From the NCBI GenBank assembly GCA_016213785.1, contig JACQZQ010000011.1, positions 64,518 to 106,308 on the forward strand: a stretch of 41,791 bases of DNA, given 5' to 3'. Below the pieces are notes generated by a model, which was given only the letters and a program-made list of their open reading frames with translations, was not told where the DNA came from and searched no databases. Made by a program: the position numbers and the translations under genes. Source of the DNA: Acidobacteriota bacterium. GTDB taxonomy: Bacteria; Acidobacteriota; Blastocatellia; Chloracidobacteriales; JADJPF01. The number at the start of each line of letters is the position of its first letter. The stretch's first letter is position 1. Shown here in pieces: positions 1 to 8,954 of this stretch.

Positions 1-1306
1 TTTTTTTCTTTATAAAATCATATAACACATAATGTCCTAAGTTTACTACACTAGTAAAATAAGCTTTACCTCTAGCAATTTCTGTAACCTTTTTTACAAA
101 ATCTACTAGGTAATAATCATCAGTTAACATAAAAGTATTAATTAAAATGCCTGATTTGCGGCAAATTGCCACTTCCTTTAGAGTTTCCTGGATAATTAAT
201 GGGTCTAGTCCCATAGGATTTTTATAGAGGTAGCGTCCGCTATTTGTTTGTTCAGCATAATAAAAAGCTTCTTTAGAACGATTTCCACTTACACCTTCCA
301 TAAACATTGCTGAAGGCTTACCATCCGTAATCATTATAATTTGCTTCATTTCCTTTTGCTGAGCCGCAAGTAAGCGTCTAGAAAGCCTTAGACCTTCTAG
401 AGTATTTGTATGATAAGGCCCAACCTGAACTTGAGCTAATTTAGAAAAAGCAACTTCTTCCGCTGCGTCATGAAAGAGTACAAATTTTATGCTATCACCT
501 GGATATTGAGTGCGAATTAAATGAGCTAGAGCTATGGCTACTCGTTTTGCAGGTGTAAAGCGGTCTTCTCCATATAAAATCATTGAATGGCTACAATCTA
601 ACATTACAACCGTAGCACAAGAACTATAGTATTCTGATTGATGTACCATTAAATCTCTATATTCTAAATTAAGAGGTGTTCCTAGACCTTCACGTTTAAT
701 TGCTGAAAGTAGCGTGGCATTAACATCTAGATTTAATGTATCTCCAAATTCATAAGCTTTTGAGGCTTGATTAGCTTCTACGCTAGTTGATAGATGTATA
801 GTGTCATGACGGCCAATGCTACTACGTCCTAGGCTTCCCATTAAATCTCTTAGTGCCTTAAACCCAAGAAAATCAAGCCCTTTATCAGTTAGTTTAAACT
901 TTACCCCTTTAGCCCATTCAGGGTCTAGCTTACCTTGTTTTGCCATTTGTTGACGTATAGCTTGAGCCGTTTCTTCGTCTTCAACCGTGATATAGCCCTC
1001 TTTCATTAAGCGCTCAATTAGACGATCTAGAAGTTCTGCTAGAATTTCCTCACGAATATTTCCATTTTCATCTTGGAGTTGTTTTAGTTCTAGGTCTGAA
1101 AGTAGCCCTTGGAGTAGGGCTTGACTAATAGCTTGTTGAAGGTCGTTTAGAGTTTGATCTTGAGATGGATTAGGGTTTCTACGGCGGCGAGGAGAGTTTT
1201 GAAAACCACTTTGAAGAAAAAACTCTGTTAATTTATCCAAAAGCTCATCTAAGCTTAGATCTGACCAATCAATTCCTGACCATTTAGCATATTTAGTAAA
1301 TTTCAT
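1..1306 (-). CDS. VWA-domain protein, C-terminus cut by window edge
   Basis: An open frame runs from the ATG at 1304-1306 leftward off the window with no stop, giving about 435 residues; the last visible residues are a lysine run. The N-terminal ~200 residues are mostly helical and polar, with an Arg-rich patch ([12 protein letters not shown]). The C-terminal half is a von Willebrand factor A domain: the metal-site (MIDAS) motif DCSHS lies near residue 234 after a hydrophobic strand (ATVVML), and a later strand reads [11 protein letters not shown]. Proteins of this layout are often encoded beside a MoxR or Mg-chelatase-type AAA ATPase and act with it in metal insertion or complex remodelling; any such partner would lie left of the window. 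No signal peptide or membrane segment is visible, so it is probably cytoplasmic. The VWA fold is clear; the specific role is unknown. Confidence 0.85.
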   Translation of the reverse strand, partial: MKFTKYAKWSGIDWSDLSLDELLDKLTEFFLQSGFQNSPRRRRNPNPSQDQTLNDLQQAISQALLQGLLSDLELKQLQDENGNIREEILAELLDRLIERLMKEGYITVEDEETAQAIRQQMAKQGKLDPEWAKGVKFKLTDKGLDFLGFKALRDLMGSLGRSSIGRHDTIHLSTSVEANQASKAYEFGDTLNLDVNATLLSAIKREGLGTPLNLEYRDLMVHQSEYYSSCATVVMLDCSHSMILYGEDRFTPAKRVAIALAHLIRTQYPGDSIKFVLFHDAAEEVAFSKLAQVQVGPYHTNTLEGLRLSRRLLAAQQKEMKQIIMITDGKPSAMFMEGVSGNRSKEAFYYAEQTNSGRYLYKNPMGLDPLIIQETLKEVAICRKSGILINTFMLTDDYYLVDFVKKVTEIARGKAYFTSVVNLGHYVLYDFIKKK

Positions 1307-1320
1307 AAGTTTTAATTTTC

Positions 1321-2778
1321 TTAAGCCATTTTGGAAATAAAATCTTTAGCAACATTAATAGCTTCTGCTAAATTTGTTACCTTGCCATCTAGTTGTAATT
1401 CATAAACAGCACGAGTAATTTCTCCTATTTGCCGTCCAGGTTTTAGCCCTAGTTCTAAAAGGTGTCTTCCAAGTAAAAGTGCTTCAGGTGCAGATTTTTC
1501 AACTCCTAAACTTAATACACGCTCTCTAAACCATTCTTGTGCTTCTGCATTTGGTTCAGGGGCATCTATGGCATGACGGCCTAAAGAATCGGCTTTTGCT
1601 ACTAAGTAAAGTAAATCCATTTCGCACTTACGTGCTAAACGTCTAAATGCTCCATCTGTAATCGTATCACGTTGTTTGTAAAATTGGCCTGGTTTAAGGT
1701 GATTTGCTACTAGTGCAATTACTTGCTCACGGACATGATAACTATCTATTGTATGAATATTAAGCCGATCAAGCATTTTTTCTGTAGGCTTAACTCCAGC
1801 TTCTTCATGTGCTAGAGAACGTATTCTTCCATCTATCTCTTTTGTAGTAGAAGGTTTGCCAAGATCATGAAAAAGTACTGCAAGCATTACCGTTATTTTT
1901 TGTGCTTTAGGCAGGTCATTAATTAACAAAGTCGCTTCATCAATTGCTTGAAGTGTATGTACCCAAACATCCCCTTCAGGATGCCAGTCTTTTTCTTGTG
2001 GACAACCAACAAGTGCTTTTAGCTCTGGAAAAAGCTGATCAATAACTCCCATTTCTAAGCCTACTTGCCAGCCAATAGAGGGCTTTTTAGCTCTAAGGAG
2101 TAATTTTTCTATTTCTGCTAAAATTCTTTCACAAGGAAGGTCTTTAAGATCAATTGTTTGACATAAAGCTTTAGTATCTTCTGTCACTGTAAACTCAAAA
2201 CGGGCAGCAAATTGCATTGCTCTAAGTACCCTTAAAGAGTCTTCAATAAAGGTCTTAGGATCAACTACTCTTAAAGACCGTGTTTTAAGATCTTCAATAC
2301 CTTGATAGGGGTCTAGAATTTCACCTGTAAGTGGATTACACATTATTGCATTAATTGTAAAATCTCGTCGTCTAGCGGCTTCTTCAATTGTCATAGAAGG
2401 ATCGCCAGTTACAGTAAAACCACGATGACCTTTACCTGTTTTAGATTCACGACGAGGTAGACTAACATCTAATTCTATACGGTCTTTTCCTCGTCCAAAG
2501 CCTAGTTTATAGACAGTAAAAGCCTCTCCTACTGTATCAACACGTCCAAAACTAGAGAGTAGGGTGTGAAGTTTTTCTGCTGTTATTTGATAGGCTTCTA
2601 TATCAAAATCTCTTGCTGGAGCTAGATCTGCTTTAGAAATTAAATTTAGCTCTACCATAGCTTGATCACGAACAAGACCACCAACTAAAAATGCGCGACC
2701 ATTTTCTTTTTCAATAGCCGCGCAAATTCTTTGAATTAATCCCATTGCTTTTTCTGAATGGTTAAAAGCTAACTTCAT
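1321..2778 (-). CDS. cca: CCA tRNA nucleotidyltransferase / poly(A) polymerase family with HD domain
   Basis: Adds or repairs the 3' CCA end of tRNAs from CTP and ATP. The N-terminal class II nucleotidyltransferase head shows FLVGGLVRD, the acidic pair in DFDIEAY, the RRRDFTINAI motif and DPYQGIEDL. The tRNA-binding neck has SLRVLRAMQFAARF. A C-terminal HD domain (VWVHTLQAIDEA, LAVLFHDLGKP, LAHEEAG) is like the one in E. coli-type Cca, which carries phosphohydrolase activity. Length is 485 residues from the ATG at 2776-2778. A longer frame starts at a TTG at 2811 but has no Shine-Dalgarno sequence and adds 11 residues outside the fold, so I prefer the ATG. The gene ends 15 bp before the VWA gene and follows the cytochrome gene in the same direction. 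A poly(A) polymerase specificity cannot be excluded from sequence alone. Confidence 0.93.
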   Translation of the reverse strand: MKLAFNHSEKAMGLIQRICAAIEKENGRAFLVGGLVRDQAMVELNLISKADLAPARDFDIEAYQITAEKLHTLLSSFGRVDTVGEAFTVYKLGFGRGKDRIELDVSLPRRESKTGKGHRGFTVTGDPSMTIEEAARRRDFTINAIMCNPLTGEILDPYQGIEDLKTRSLRVVDPKTFIEDSLRVLRAMQFAARFEFTVTEDTKALCQTIDLKDLPCERILAEIEKLLLRAKKPSIGWQVGLEMGVIDQLFPELKALVGCPQEKDWHPEGDVWVHTLQAIDEATLLINDLPKAQKITVMLAVLFHDLGKPSTTKEIDGRIRSLAHEEAGVKPTEKMLDRLNIHTIDSYHVREQVIALVANHLKPGQFYKQRDTITDGAFRRLARKCEMDLLYLVAKADSLGRHAIDAPEPNAEAQEWFRERVLSLGVEKSAPEALLLGRHLLELGLKPGRQIGEITRAVYELQLDGKVTNLAEAINVAKDFISKMA

Positions 2779-2831
2779 ATAAAACCTATGTTGACCTAAG
2801 TTGTTAAGCAAAGGGTTGATTTAGTCTTTAA

Positions 2832-3314
2832 TTATTTCTTAAGGCTTCTTACATATCCTACTAAGCCTTGTATTTCCTCAGGCTTAAGTAGACTGCTCCA
2901 TTTAGGCATTGCACCTTTACCTGTGCCTTTGCCATTAGCAATAGCATCATATAATTCTTTATCTTCTTCTTTAGCATGCCATGCCGCATCAGTAAAGTCT
3001 GGTACTTCAGGGGCTACAGCCTTAATCCCTTTTCCATCTTCGCCATGACAGGCTTTACAACGGCCTAAATAAAGTTTTTGAGCGTCTTCTATAGAAACAC
3101 CTTTAGCTGCTGCGCTTGTATCACTACCACCTTCAGCAGACGTGGTAGCAGTGTTAGCTGCTGGAGTTGCTGCTGGAGTTGTTTCTGGATTAGCTGCTGG
3201 ACTAGCTGCTGGAGATGCTCCACCTCCGGCATTTTCACCACCACCACAAGCCCAAGTAAAAACTAACATCATAATTGAAAGTACTAAAAATGCTGTATAT
3301 CTACGTCGTTTCAT
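2832..3314 (-). CDS. Monohaem cytochrome c lipoprotein
   Basis: A 160-residue exported electron carrier. The N-terminus is MKRRRYTAFLVLSIMMLVF followed by TWACGGG, a plausible though non-canonical lipobox, so the protein is probably lipid-anchored. Residues ~25-70 form a low-complexity Ala/Pro/Thr/Ser linker (repeats such as SPAASPAANPE). The C-terminal ~85 residues are a class I cytochrome c: haem motif CKACH in LGRCKACHGEDGKG, a likely axial Met in GAMPKWSSLL, and a terminal helix IQGLVGYVRSL. A GTG four codons upstream (3326) lies inside the Shine-Dalgarno sequence GGTGGAGG, so the ATG at 3312-3314, 5 bp after GGAGG, is the better start. The redox partner is not encoded nearby. Type of cytochrome is confident; pathway is unknown. 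Confidence 0.9.
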   Translation of the reverse strand: MKRRRYTAFLVLSIMMLVFTWACGGGENAGGGASPAASPAANPETTPAATPAANTATTSAEGGSDTSAAAKGVSIEDAQKLYLGRCKACHGEDGKGIKAVAPEVPDFTDAAWHAKEEDKELYDAIANGKGTGKGAMPKWSSLLKPEEIQGLVGYVRSLKK

Positions 3315-3363
3315 TTTTTCCTCCACCTAGTTTTTAGAACATATTTCTTACTTAAAATTAATA

Positions 3364-5067
3364 CTAAAAGATACTTAAACCTATTTTTTTACACAAATGA
3401 GTCGCTAGCTCAGCAATAGCCACTCGTTCTTGTTGCATTGTGTCACGGTCACGCACTGTTACAGTACTATCATCTAAAGACTGAAAATCAACAGTAAGAC
3501 AAAAAGGTGTACCAATTTCATCTTGTCTTCGGTAAAGTTTTCCTATGCCTGCTGTATCATCATAAACTACTCTTAAAAATGGTTGTAAGTCTTGTCTGAT
3601 TTTTTTAGCAACTTCAACTATCCTAGGCTCATTTTTCTTTAACGGGAAAACCGCTACTTTAATTGGTGCAAGCTGTGGATGTAGCTTTAATACTACTCTA
3701 GTAAATTCATCACATAGTTTAGCTGCTATCGGACGAACTTTCTTAAGTACATCTAAGCGCTCTGCCCCTTGCATATTACAAACATCTTCAAAGGCAAGTA
3801 GAGTTTGGGGTAATCCTGCTACAGCATTAGCTAAAGCGTCGCTTATAGATTTTAATTGTTCTAGTGATGGCCCTTCAGCTTTTAGATCTGCTCCTTTAGC
3901 TCTTTGTTTTTCTGCCTCAGCAACTTTCTTTTCTAAATTCTTTGCTGCTGCTGCACAAGTTTCTCTAAGCTGAGTCAAGTCAGATTCCTTAGGCTCGCTT
4001 ACTAGCTCTTCATTATAAGCTTCACATAAAAAAGCTAGCGTTGCACGGTCTGCGCCTGCTGAAGGCTCAATTACATAAGGAACATATCTAACACCTTTTT
4101 TATTGGTTTCTGGGTCAGTATATTGTTCATCAAAATAATCTAGTTTTTGTACACTATCAGTATTTTTTGATAGTTTAAGTCTTTCTAAATCTGCTTCAGC
4201 AATATCTTTACTATGAGCGGATAAATCATAATCCTGACGATTAGCTATACCTTCTAGCTCACTCCAGCCTAAAGAGCCTGGAAAAAGATACTCTATATCC
4301 GTAGTAGCTTTTGCATAATGGGCTAGCTCTGCTGTTTCTTGTTGGCGTTTTTGTAGACGACTTGGGTCTATTCCTAAACGAACATACCAGCTAAAACGCT
4401 GATCTATCCATTCTTGATGGAGTTGAACATCATCTTTTTCACCTGATTGAAGATACTTAGGCGGTTTACAGTAATATTCTATTTCCATTTGCTCAAATTC
4501 ACGAGTACGGAAAGTAAAATTTCCTGGGGTAATTTCATTACGAAAAGACTTACCAATTTGAGCAACACCAAAAGGTAATTTACGACGCATAGTTTGTTGA
4601 ACATTCATAAAGTTAACAAAAATACCTTGAGCCGTTTCTGGTCTTAAATAAGCAAGTCCTGAATCATCTTGTACTGGCCCTACATAAGTTTGAAACATTA
4701 AGTTAAAACTTCTAGGTTCGGTTAATTCTCCTGTACATTCTGGACAAGTTTTGCCCTGTATATGGTCAGAACGAAACCGCTTTTTACATTGTTTACAATC
4801 AACAAGTGGATCAGAAAATGTTGCTTCATGTCCTGAATAACGCCAAACTAGTCTATTCATCAGTATTGCAGCATCAAGCCCTTCCATATCTTCACGATCA
4901 TAGACTACACTGCGCCACCAAGCACGCTTAACATTATTTTTTAATTCAACTCCAAGTGGCCCATAATCCCAAGTTGAACCTATTCCACCATAAACTTCAC
5001 TGCTTTGAAAGATAAAGCCTCGTCGTTTAGATAACGAGACAATTTTTTCCATATCAGGGGCTACCAT
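3364..5067 (-). CDS. glyS: Glycine--tRNA ligase, dimeric class II type, with an extra coiled segment
   Basis: Charges tRNA-Gly. It is the alpha-2 type (eukaryote/Thermus-like), not the alpha2-beta2 GlyQS type: the N-terminus has KRRGFIFQSSEVYGGIGSTW and DYGPLGVELK. A Cys4 site (CKQCKKRF and CPEC, residues 91-111) is followed by LRPETAQGIFVNF and motif 2 around GKSFRNEITPGNFTFRTREF. Motif 3 is YVIEPSAGADRATLAFL near residue 340. The anticodon-binding domain begins at VVLKLHPQLAPIKVAVFPL (~458). Between them, residues ~355-457 are a Lys/Glu/Ala-rich helical insertion, absent or very short in typical bacterial members, which explains the 567-residue length. Start ATG at 5065-5067 has AAAGGA 8 bp upstream. 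It is divergent from the 5136 gene. Confidence 0.96.
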   Translation of the reverse strand: MVAPDMEKIVSLSKRRGFIFQSSEVYGGIGSTWDYGPLGVELKNNVKRAWWRSVVYDREDMEGLDAAILMNRLVWRYSGHEATFSDPLVDCKQCKKRFRSDHIQGKTCPECTGELTEPRSFNLMFQTYVGPVQDDSGLAYLRPETAQGIFVNFMNVQQTMRRKLPFGVAQIGKSFRNEITPGNFTFRTREFEQMEIEYYCKPPKYLQSGEKDDVQLHQEWIDQRFSWYVRLGIDPSRLQKRQQETAELAHYAKATTDIEYLFPGSLGWSELEGIANRQDYDLSAHSKDIAEADLERLKLSKNTDSVQKLDYFDEQYTDPETNKKGVRYVPYVIEPSAGADRATLAFLCEAYNEELVSEPKESDLTQLRETCAAAAKNLEKKVAEAEKQRAKGADLKAEGPSLEQLKSISDALANAVAGLPQTLLAFEDVCNMQGAERLDVLKKVRPIAAKLCDEFTRVVLKLHPQLAPIKVAVFPLKKNEPRIVEVAKKIRQDLQPFLRVVYDDTAGIGKLYRRQDEIGTPFCLTVDFQSLDDSTVTVRDRDTMQQERVAIAELATHLCKKIGLSIF

Positions 5068-5135
5068 TTAATTGTCCTTTTGGTTATTTTAAGTAAGTTA
5101 ATAAGACATCAAAGTGAGGGATTATAATATAAATT

Positions 5136-5723
5136 ATGATTTCTGCGATACTACTTGCAGCAGGCTTATCACGCCGAATGGGGAAGTTTAAGCAGTTATT
5201 GCCTTTTAGAGATAAGACTTTTATCACTAGTGCTATTACTAGCTTACTTGCTTCTAATATTAATAATTTGGCTGTAGTTTTAGGCCATCGTTCTATTGAA
5301 GTAATAGAACATTTAAGCAAAGAACCTTATTTTAATAATATAAAAATTGCTATTAATGAAAACTATTTACAAGGAATGACTAGCTCTATTCAAACAGGAA
5401 TAAGGCTAGCACCTGATAATACAAAAGCTTTTTTAATTGCTTTAGTTGACCAACCTCATATTCCTAAAGAAGTTATTAATGAGTTAATAGAAAATTATTA
5501 TAGAACTCAAACTTTAATAGTAAAGCCAAGCTATAAAGGCAAATCAGGCCACCCAATTATTATAGACTCTCTTCTTAAAAAGGAAATTTTAGATCTAAGG
5601 CTAGATTTAGGATTAAATCAAATAACTAGAAAATATTTATCAGAAACTCTCTTAGTCCCAACAGAGAGCAAAGCTATTCTAGAGGATTTTGATACTCTAG
5701 AAGACTACTTAAGGTTTCAGTAA
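5136..5723 (+). CDS. MocA-like NTP transferase (molybdopterin cytidylyltransferase family)
   Basis: A 195-residue GT-A fold nucleotidyltransferase. The N-terminal nucleotide-binding signature is ILLAAGLSRRMGKFKQLLPF, with the Gly-rich loop and basic residues for NTP. It continues with QGMTSSIQTGI, the metal-binding Asp region LIALVDQPHIP, and GKSGHPIIID, which is typical of MocA/CoxI-associated cytidylyltransferases rather than MobA. The family transfers CMP (sometimes GMP) to molybdopterin in maturation of xanthine-dehydrogenase-type enzymes. No molybdoenzyme gene is adjacent, so the client is unknown. The 68-bp gap to glyS must hold both divergent promoters. The Shine-Dalgarno sequence is weak (GAGG about 16 bp upstream). 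A second, distinct family member lies at 16849. Confidence 0.85.
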   Translation: MISAILLAAGLSRRMGKFKQLLPFRDKTFITSAITSLLASNINNLAVVLGHRSIEVIEHLSKEPYFNNIKIAINENYLQGMTSSIQTGIRLAPDNTKAFLIALVDQPHIPKEVINELIENYYRTQTLIVKPSYKGKSGHPIIIDSLLKKEILDLRLDLGLNQITRKYLSETLLVPTESKAILEDFDTLEDYLRFQ

Positions 5724-5870
5724 TGCCAGAATTTCAAAACAAACTTTATAAAGAATCAGGGGCTAGACCAAACTCCCAAACAAAATAAGAACAATGCTCT
5801 TTTTCTCAGAACCTAGAACGCCCTTCTACATTTATACTCAAGAACACATCTGGAACAATTAGGTGTAAGT

Positions 5871-6308
5871 CTATAGTGGTACACAAACAACAGGAATACG
5901 AGTAGCACGCAAAACTCTATCTACAGTGCTACCAAAGAAAATCTCCTTTAATGGATTGGGTTTACCACGAATACCCATAACAATTAAGGAAAAATCTAGA
6001 TCATTTGCAATACGTAGTATTTCAACAAAAGGAATGCCAATTACTACCATTTTATTAAGCTTTTTGTCTGAGTCACTATGCTCAGAAATTATTTTATCTA
6101 AAGCATCTTCAGCACGTTGGCGTAGTTTTTCTATAACTACTTCTTTAGTGCTAAGCTCGTTTTGCTCAATTTTTTCTAGAAAATCACTATCAATTACATG
6201 TAAAAGATAAATTTCACCTTCGGATGAAACCATTGAAAGAGCATATTCTAAAGGTTTTAATGAAGGAGCAGATGCATCAATTGGAACAAGTATATCGCTA
6301 ATTTCCAT
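5871..6308 (-). CDS. Universal stress protein, UspA family
   Basis: A single 145-residue Usp domain. It begins ISDILVPIDASAPS, the conserved first strand with the nucleotide-contacting Asp, continues with IYLLHVID, and has LIVMGIRGKPNPLKEIFFGS near the C-terminus. That last stretch resembles the ATP-binding G-x2-G-x9-G-S/T signature, with one extra residue in the spacer. It ends VLRATRIPVVCVP as is usual. No membrane segments are present, so it is cytoplasmic. The family binds ATP or related ligands and is induced in stress and stationary phase. It lies 21 bp downstream of the outer-membrane protein gene at 6330 on the same strand and is probably co-transcribed with it. Confidence 0.93.
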   Translation of the reverse strand: MEISDILVPIDASAPSLKPLEYALSMVSSEGEIYLLHVIDSDFLEKIEQNELSTKEVVIEKLRQRAEDALDKIISEHSDSDKKLNKMVVIGIPFVEILRIANDLDFSLIVMGIRGKPNPLKEIFFGSTVDRVLRATRIPVVCVPL

Positions 6309-6329
6309 AACCTTATACCTTAGTTAGAT

Positions 6330-7232
6330 TTACTGTGCAGGAGTAAAAGATTTAATATCTTTAGTAAGACCAAAGATTATACCACTACGGGGGCTAAATT
6401 TAGTTAAACCTTTTGTCCCAGCTAAATCAAAGCGCAAACCTGCCGCCATTAGTTGTACACCAAAGCGGGCTTCACTTATATCTTCGGTTCCTAGCTGAGC
6501 TTTACGACTGCTAAAGCGCCCAGAAACCTCTCCAACTAAATTTAATCTTGGGTTGACTTTATAAATACCAGCAACACCATAAGTTGTTACATCATTTTGT
6601 GAAAAAATTTCTAACGGCGCTGGTAAAATTGCTAAACCTAGATTTCCAAATACATTAAGGCGTTTATCAAAAAATTTCTTTCCTACTAAAACACTTGCAA
6701 AAAAGTTAGTAGTATTTAATCCTAGCCCTTTTGCTTGATTAGTGTTTGGCAATTGAACTCCAAAACGAAAACCTATTGCAGGAAGACGTTCGGTTTCATT
6801 TCTTATTTTAATTTTAGTTGCTAGAGTAAAATCACCAACATCATTGGTAGAAAGTGCTCCAGGAGCTAATTGTAGGGGAATTTTACTTGGCCCCATTCTA
6901 TCAATACTTAAATAATTTTGTAGCGTTCCTTCTACTTCAAACTGAACATTAGGAGATAAACCAAAAGTAAAACCAATAACCCCTATTCTACTTAGATCAC
7001 CTTCTAAACCAGAAACACTAAATTTTTGTTTTTGCAGTAACTCTACACCAATTTGAGTACGAATACTTCCAGGCTCGATTATATCAACATCTTCTGTTAA
7101 TAAAGGCCGCTGTTGTCCATAAGTTAAAGAACTACTATAAATAAGAAAAGCTAATACTAAAGAAAATTTTAATAGTAATTTAGTATTTAGCCTTAAGAAA
7201 GCGCTAGGGTTTTCAAGTAAATTTTGTTGCAT
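6330..7232 (-). CDS. Predicted outer-membrane beta-barrel protein
   Basis: A 300-residue exported protein. A longish N-terminus precedes the hydrophobic signal core LLLKFSLVLAFLIYSSSLTYG, with likely cleavage before QQRP. The mature part begins with LLTEDVDIIEPGSIRTQIGVE, like proteins annotated as meta-pathway phenol degradation or putative transporter outer-membrane proteins. Alternating hydrophobic and polar strands follow throughout (FTFGLSPNVQFEVEGTL, FGVQLPNT, NLVGEVSGRF), consistent with a barrel of about 10-12 strands. No enzymatic motif is visible. It sits upstream of the UspA gene and divergent from the 7667 barrel gene across a 434-bp AT-rich gap. The barrel prediction is reasonably firm; the transported substrate is unknown. 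Confidence 0.75.
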   Translation of the reverse strand: MQQNLLENPSAFLRLNTKLLLKFSLVLAFLIYSSSLTYGQQRPLLTEDVDIIEPGSIRTQIGVELLQKQKFSVSGLEGDLSRIGVIGFTFGLSPNVQFEVEGTLQNYLSIDRMGPSKIPLQLAPGALSTNDVGDFTLATKIKIRNETERLPAIGFRFGVQLPNTNQAKGLGLNTTNFFASVLVGKKFFDKRLNVFGNLGLAILPAPLEIFSQNDVTTYGVAGIYKVNPRLNLVGEVSGRFSSRKAQLGTEDISEARFGVQLMAAGLRFDLAGTKGLTKFSPRSGIIFGLTKDIKSFTPAQ

Positions 7233-7666
7233 ATTTGGCCTTTTACAAAAGAGTAATAAATTTTTTGGAAAGTAAAAATGATTTTATGATTCTTAATCAA
7301 AGACTGTCAATCATTTTGCTGCAATAAAGACGGGAAGGTTTATAGGGTTTTAACAGCTATGAAAAACAGAGTTATAGGCTATTGCCAAAGCTTTTATTAA
7401 AATCTTGTAATTTATATTTTAGCTTTGTTTATGGCCTAAAAATTTCCACATCTAAGCGGGAAATAATCCTCAAAAATTTCTTTATTAAAATTTCTTCATT
7501 TTATTTTTTAACAAAATCAAAAATCTTTTTACGCTAAAGTCATTTTGTTCAGCTATTTATCTAGTCTGATCAATTTTTAGTTTTTTACTTGGTACATATT
7601 TTGCCAATAAAGATTTGTTAGGCATATCTGTGTAAATATCCCCAAATTCGATAAGGAGAATGGATT
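7233..7666. other. AT-rich divergent intergenic region
   Basis: 434 bp between two divergent envelope-protein genes. It is strongly AT-rich with poly-A/T runs and no ORF above about 15 codons. It must carry both promoters, but I could not pick a convincing -35/-10 pair. The only clear signal is the ribosome binding site AAGGAG at about 7652-7657, which decides the ATG at 7667 over the ATG eight bases upstream that lies too close to it. Confidence 0.5.
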
Positions 7667-8872
7667 ATGATAAAACCTACTGTTTTATTTATAACAGTAC
7701 TTTTTGCTATTTTAAGCCCAAGCTTTGTTTATAGTCAGTCAACCTCACAAATGCTAGCTAATGATAGTAGTATCGCTAAAAACATTACTACTAATTCAAC
7801 TAATTCAACTAATTCAACTAATTCAACTAACTCAACTAATCTAACTAACTCAATTAATCCAGTTAATCCAACTAACTCAACAGATAGTACTAAAGAAGCT
7901 TCTAACAATTCCTCACTAGAAGCAATGAGCCTTCAACTTAGAACACAACAACTGGAAATAGATGCTCTAAAGGAACAAGTTCAAAAGCTAGAAGCCTTGC
8001 TTGTAAGTGTAAGTAAAAAAGAGTCTGTTTATAATAACTATCCTAATAATGCTTCTGTAGCTAATAACACTAGTCCTAATGCTACACCAATCAATATTCC
8101 TGCACCTAGAATTAGACCTGCACCAGCAGAAGCTCGTGCAGCTAATGAACTATTACCTGGGCTTGGTCATATTGGTGCTGAGGTTGGGCTTTTAATAGGC
8201 GGAAGTCAAAATCCATTTAAGACAAACGAAGGATTTTTTGCTGGTGGGTTTATTGATCTCCCATTAAAAAGAATGTTTGGAGGAAAGATTTCTTATGAAA
8301 TTATGATTGGAGCACAAAGAACAGTTTCTACACAACAAAGTACCTCAGGAGTTATTGCTTTAGTCAATAGCGCTATAAATACTGCATTAGGAAACCCTCC
8401 AGGAGTTAATAATTTGCTCTCTCCTTTACCTGTAACTAACAAAGTTCGGGAACGGTTAACTATATTAACTGTTGTACCAGCAAGCTTTAAATATACTTCA
8501 TTATCTTTAGATAAACATAATATTCGTCCTTATGTAATAGTTGGCTTAGGTACATATGTGGGGCTAAGTAGCCAAAAGCTAGTAGATTTTGATGCTAATA
8601 AGTTTGTTAATAACCCTGCTTTAGGTAGCCTATTAAATGCTTTACTTAATGGAGCACAAGTAGGTGGGCTTGCACCTATTGCTCCTGAACTTCGTTCAAG
8701 GGGGCTTTCTGCTGGGCAAGGCGATTTTAGGTTTGGGTTAAATGCTGGAGGAGGTTTAGAGTTTCGTATTAGTCCTAAGTTTTCTTTAGGCATTGACTAT
8801 AGAATTAATAAGATCGAAGGCAAAAACGGAACATTTTCAACCTTTGCAGCAAAACCTACAGTGCATTTTTAA
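7667..8872 (+). CDS. Exported protein: Asn-Ser-Thr repeat, short coiled coil, beta-barrel
   Basis: A 401-residue envelope protein. The signal peptide is MIKPTVLFITVLFAILSPSF, with cleavage probably after VYS. Residues ~40-75 are a low-complexity Asn/Ser/Thr tract with five consecutive NST triplets, and residues ~85-120 form a heptad-like coiled coil (LRTQQLEIDALKEQVQKLEA). After a Pro/Ala linker the C-terminal ~250 residues look like an outer-membrane barrel: GHIGAEVGLLIGG, FGGKISYEIMIGAQ, IRPYVIVGLGTYVG, GGGLEFRISPKFSLGIDYRI and a terminal aromatic residue (PTVHF). The layout of coiled coil before a barrel resembles OmpA-like or trimeric porin proteins. Function is unknown. A long hairpin follows the stop codon. 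Confidence 0.75.
   Translation: MIKPTVLFITVLFAILSPSFVYSQSTSQMLANDSSIAKNITTNSTNSTNSTNSTNSTNLTNSINPVNPTNSTDSTKEASNNSSLEAMSLQLRTQQLEIDALKEQVQKLEALLVSVSKKESVYNNYPNNASVANNTSPNATPINIPAPRIRPAPAEARAANELLPGLGHIGAEVGLLIGGSQNPFKTNEGFFAGGFIDLPLKRMFGGKISYEIMIGAQRTVSTQQSTSGVIALVNSAINTALGNPPGVNNLLSPLPVTNKVRERLTILTVVPASFKYTSLSLDKHNIRPYVIVGLGTYVGLSSQKLVDFDANKFVNNPALGSLLNALLNGAQVGGLAPIAPELRSRGLSAGQGDFRFGLNAGGGLEFRISPKFSLGIDYRINKIEGKNGTFSTFAAKPTVHF
7786..7880 (+). repeat. 9-bp tandem repeat coding Asn-Ser-Thr
   Basis: A 9-bp unit (aattcaact and single-base variants) is repeated in phase about ten times, exact near 7797-7830 and decaying downstream (aactcaact, aatctaact, aatccagtt). It encodes NST triplets and then degenerate N-x-T/N. 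Because the unit is a multiple of three, slippage would change linker length without a frameshift. Confidence 0.85.
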
Positions 8873-8887
8873 GAAGTATGTATAAAA

Positions 8888-8933
8888 TTGATAAATATAG
8901 ATTTAGGCTCAAACCCAAATTTATATTTATCAA
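8888..8933 (+). terminator. Long AT-rich hairpin after the 7667 gene
   Basis: Two 20-base arms (8888-8907 and 8914-8933) pair with one G-U and one A-C mismatch around the 6-base loop CTCAAA. It starts 15 bp after the stop codon and ends 21 bp before the RluA-like gene. No clean T-tract follows, so it may be a terminator or an RNA-stabilising hairpin. Confidence 0.6.
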
Positions 8934-8954
8934 ACCTAAAACCTTAAATTTGCT

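Noticed and set aside
5084-5320. 78-residue minus-strand ORF overlapping the glyS-mocA promoter region
   Set aside because: It lies over the conserved N-terminus of the MocA-like protein and shows no motif or start signal.
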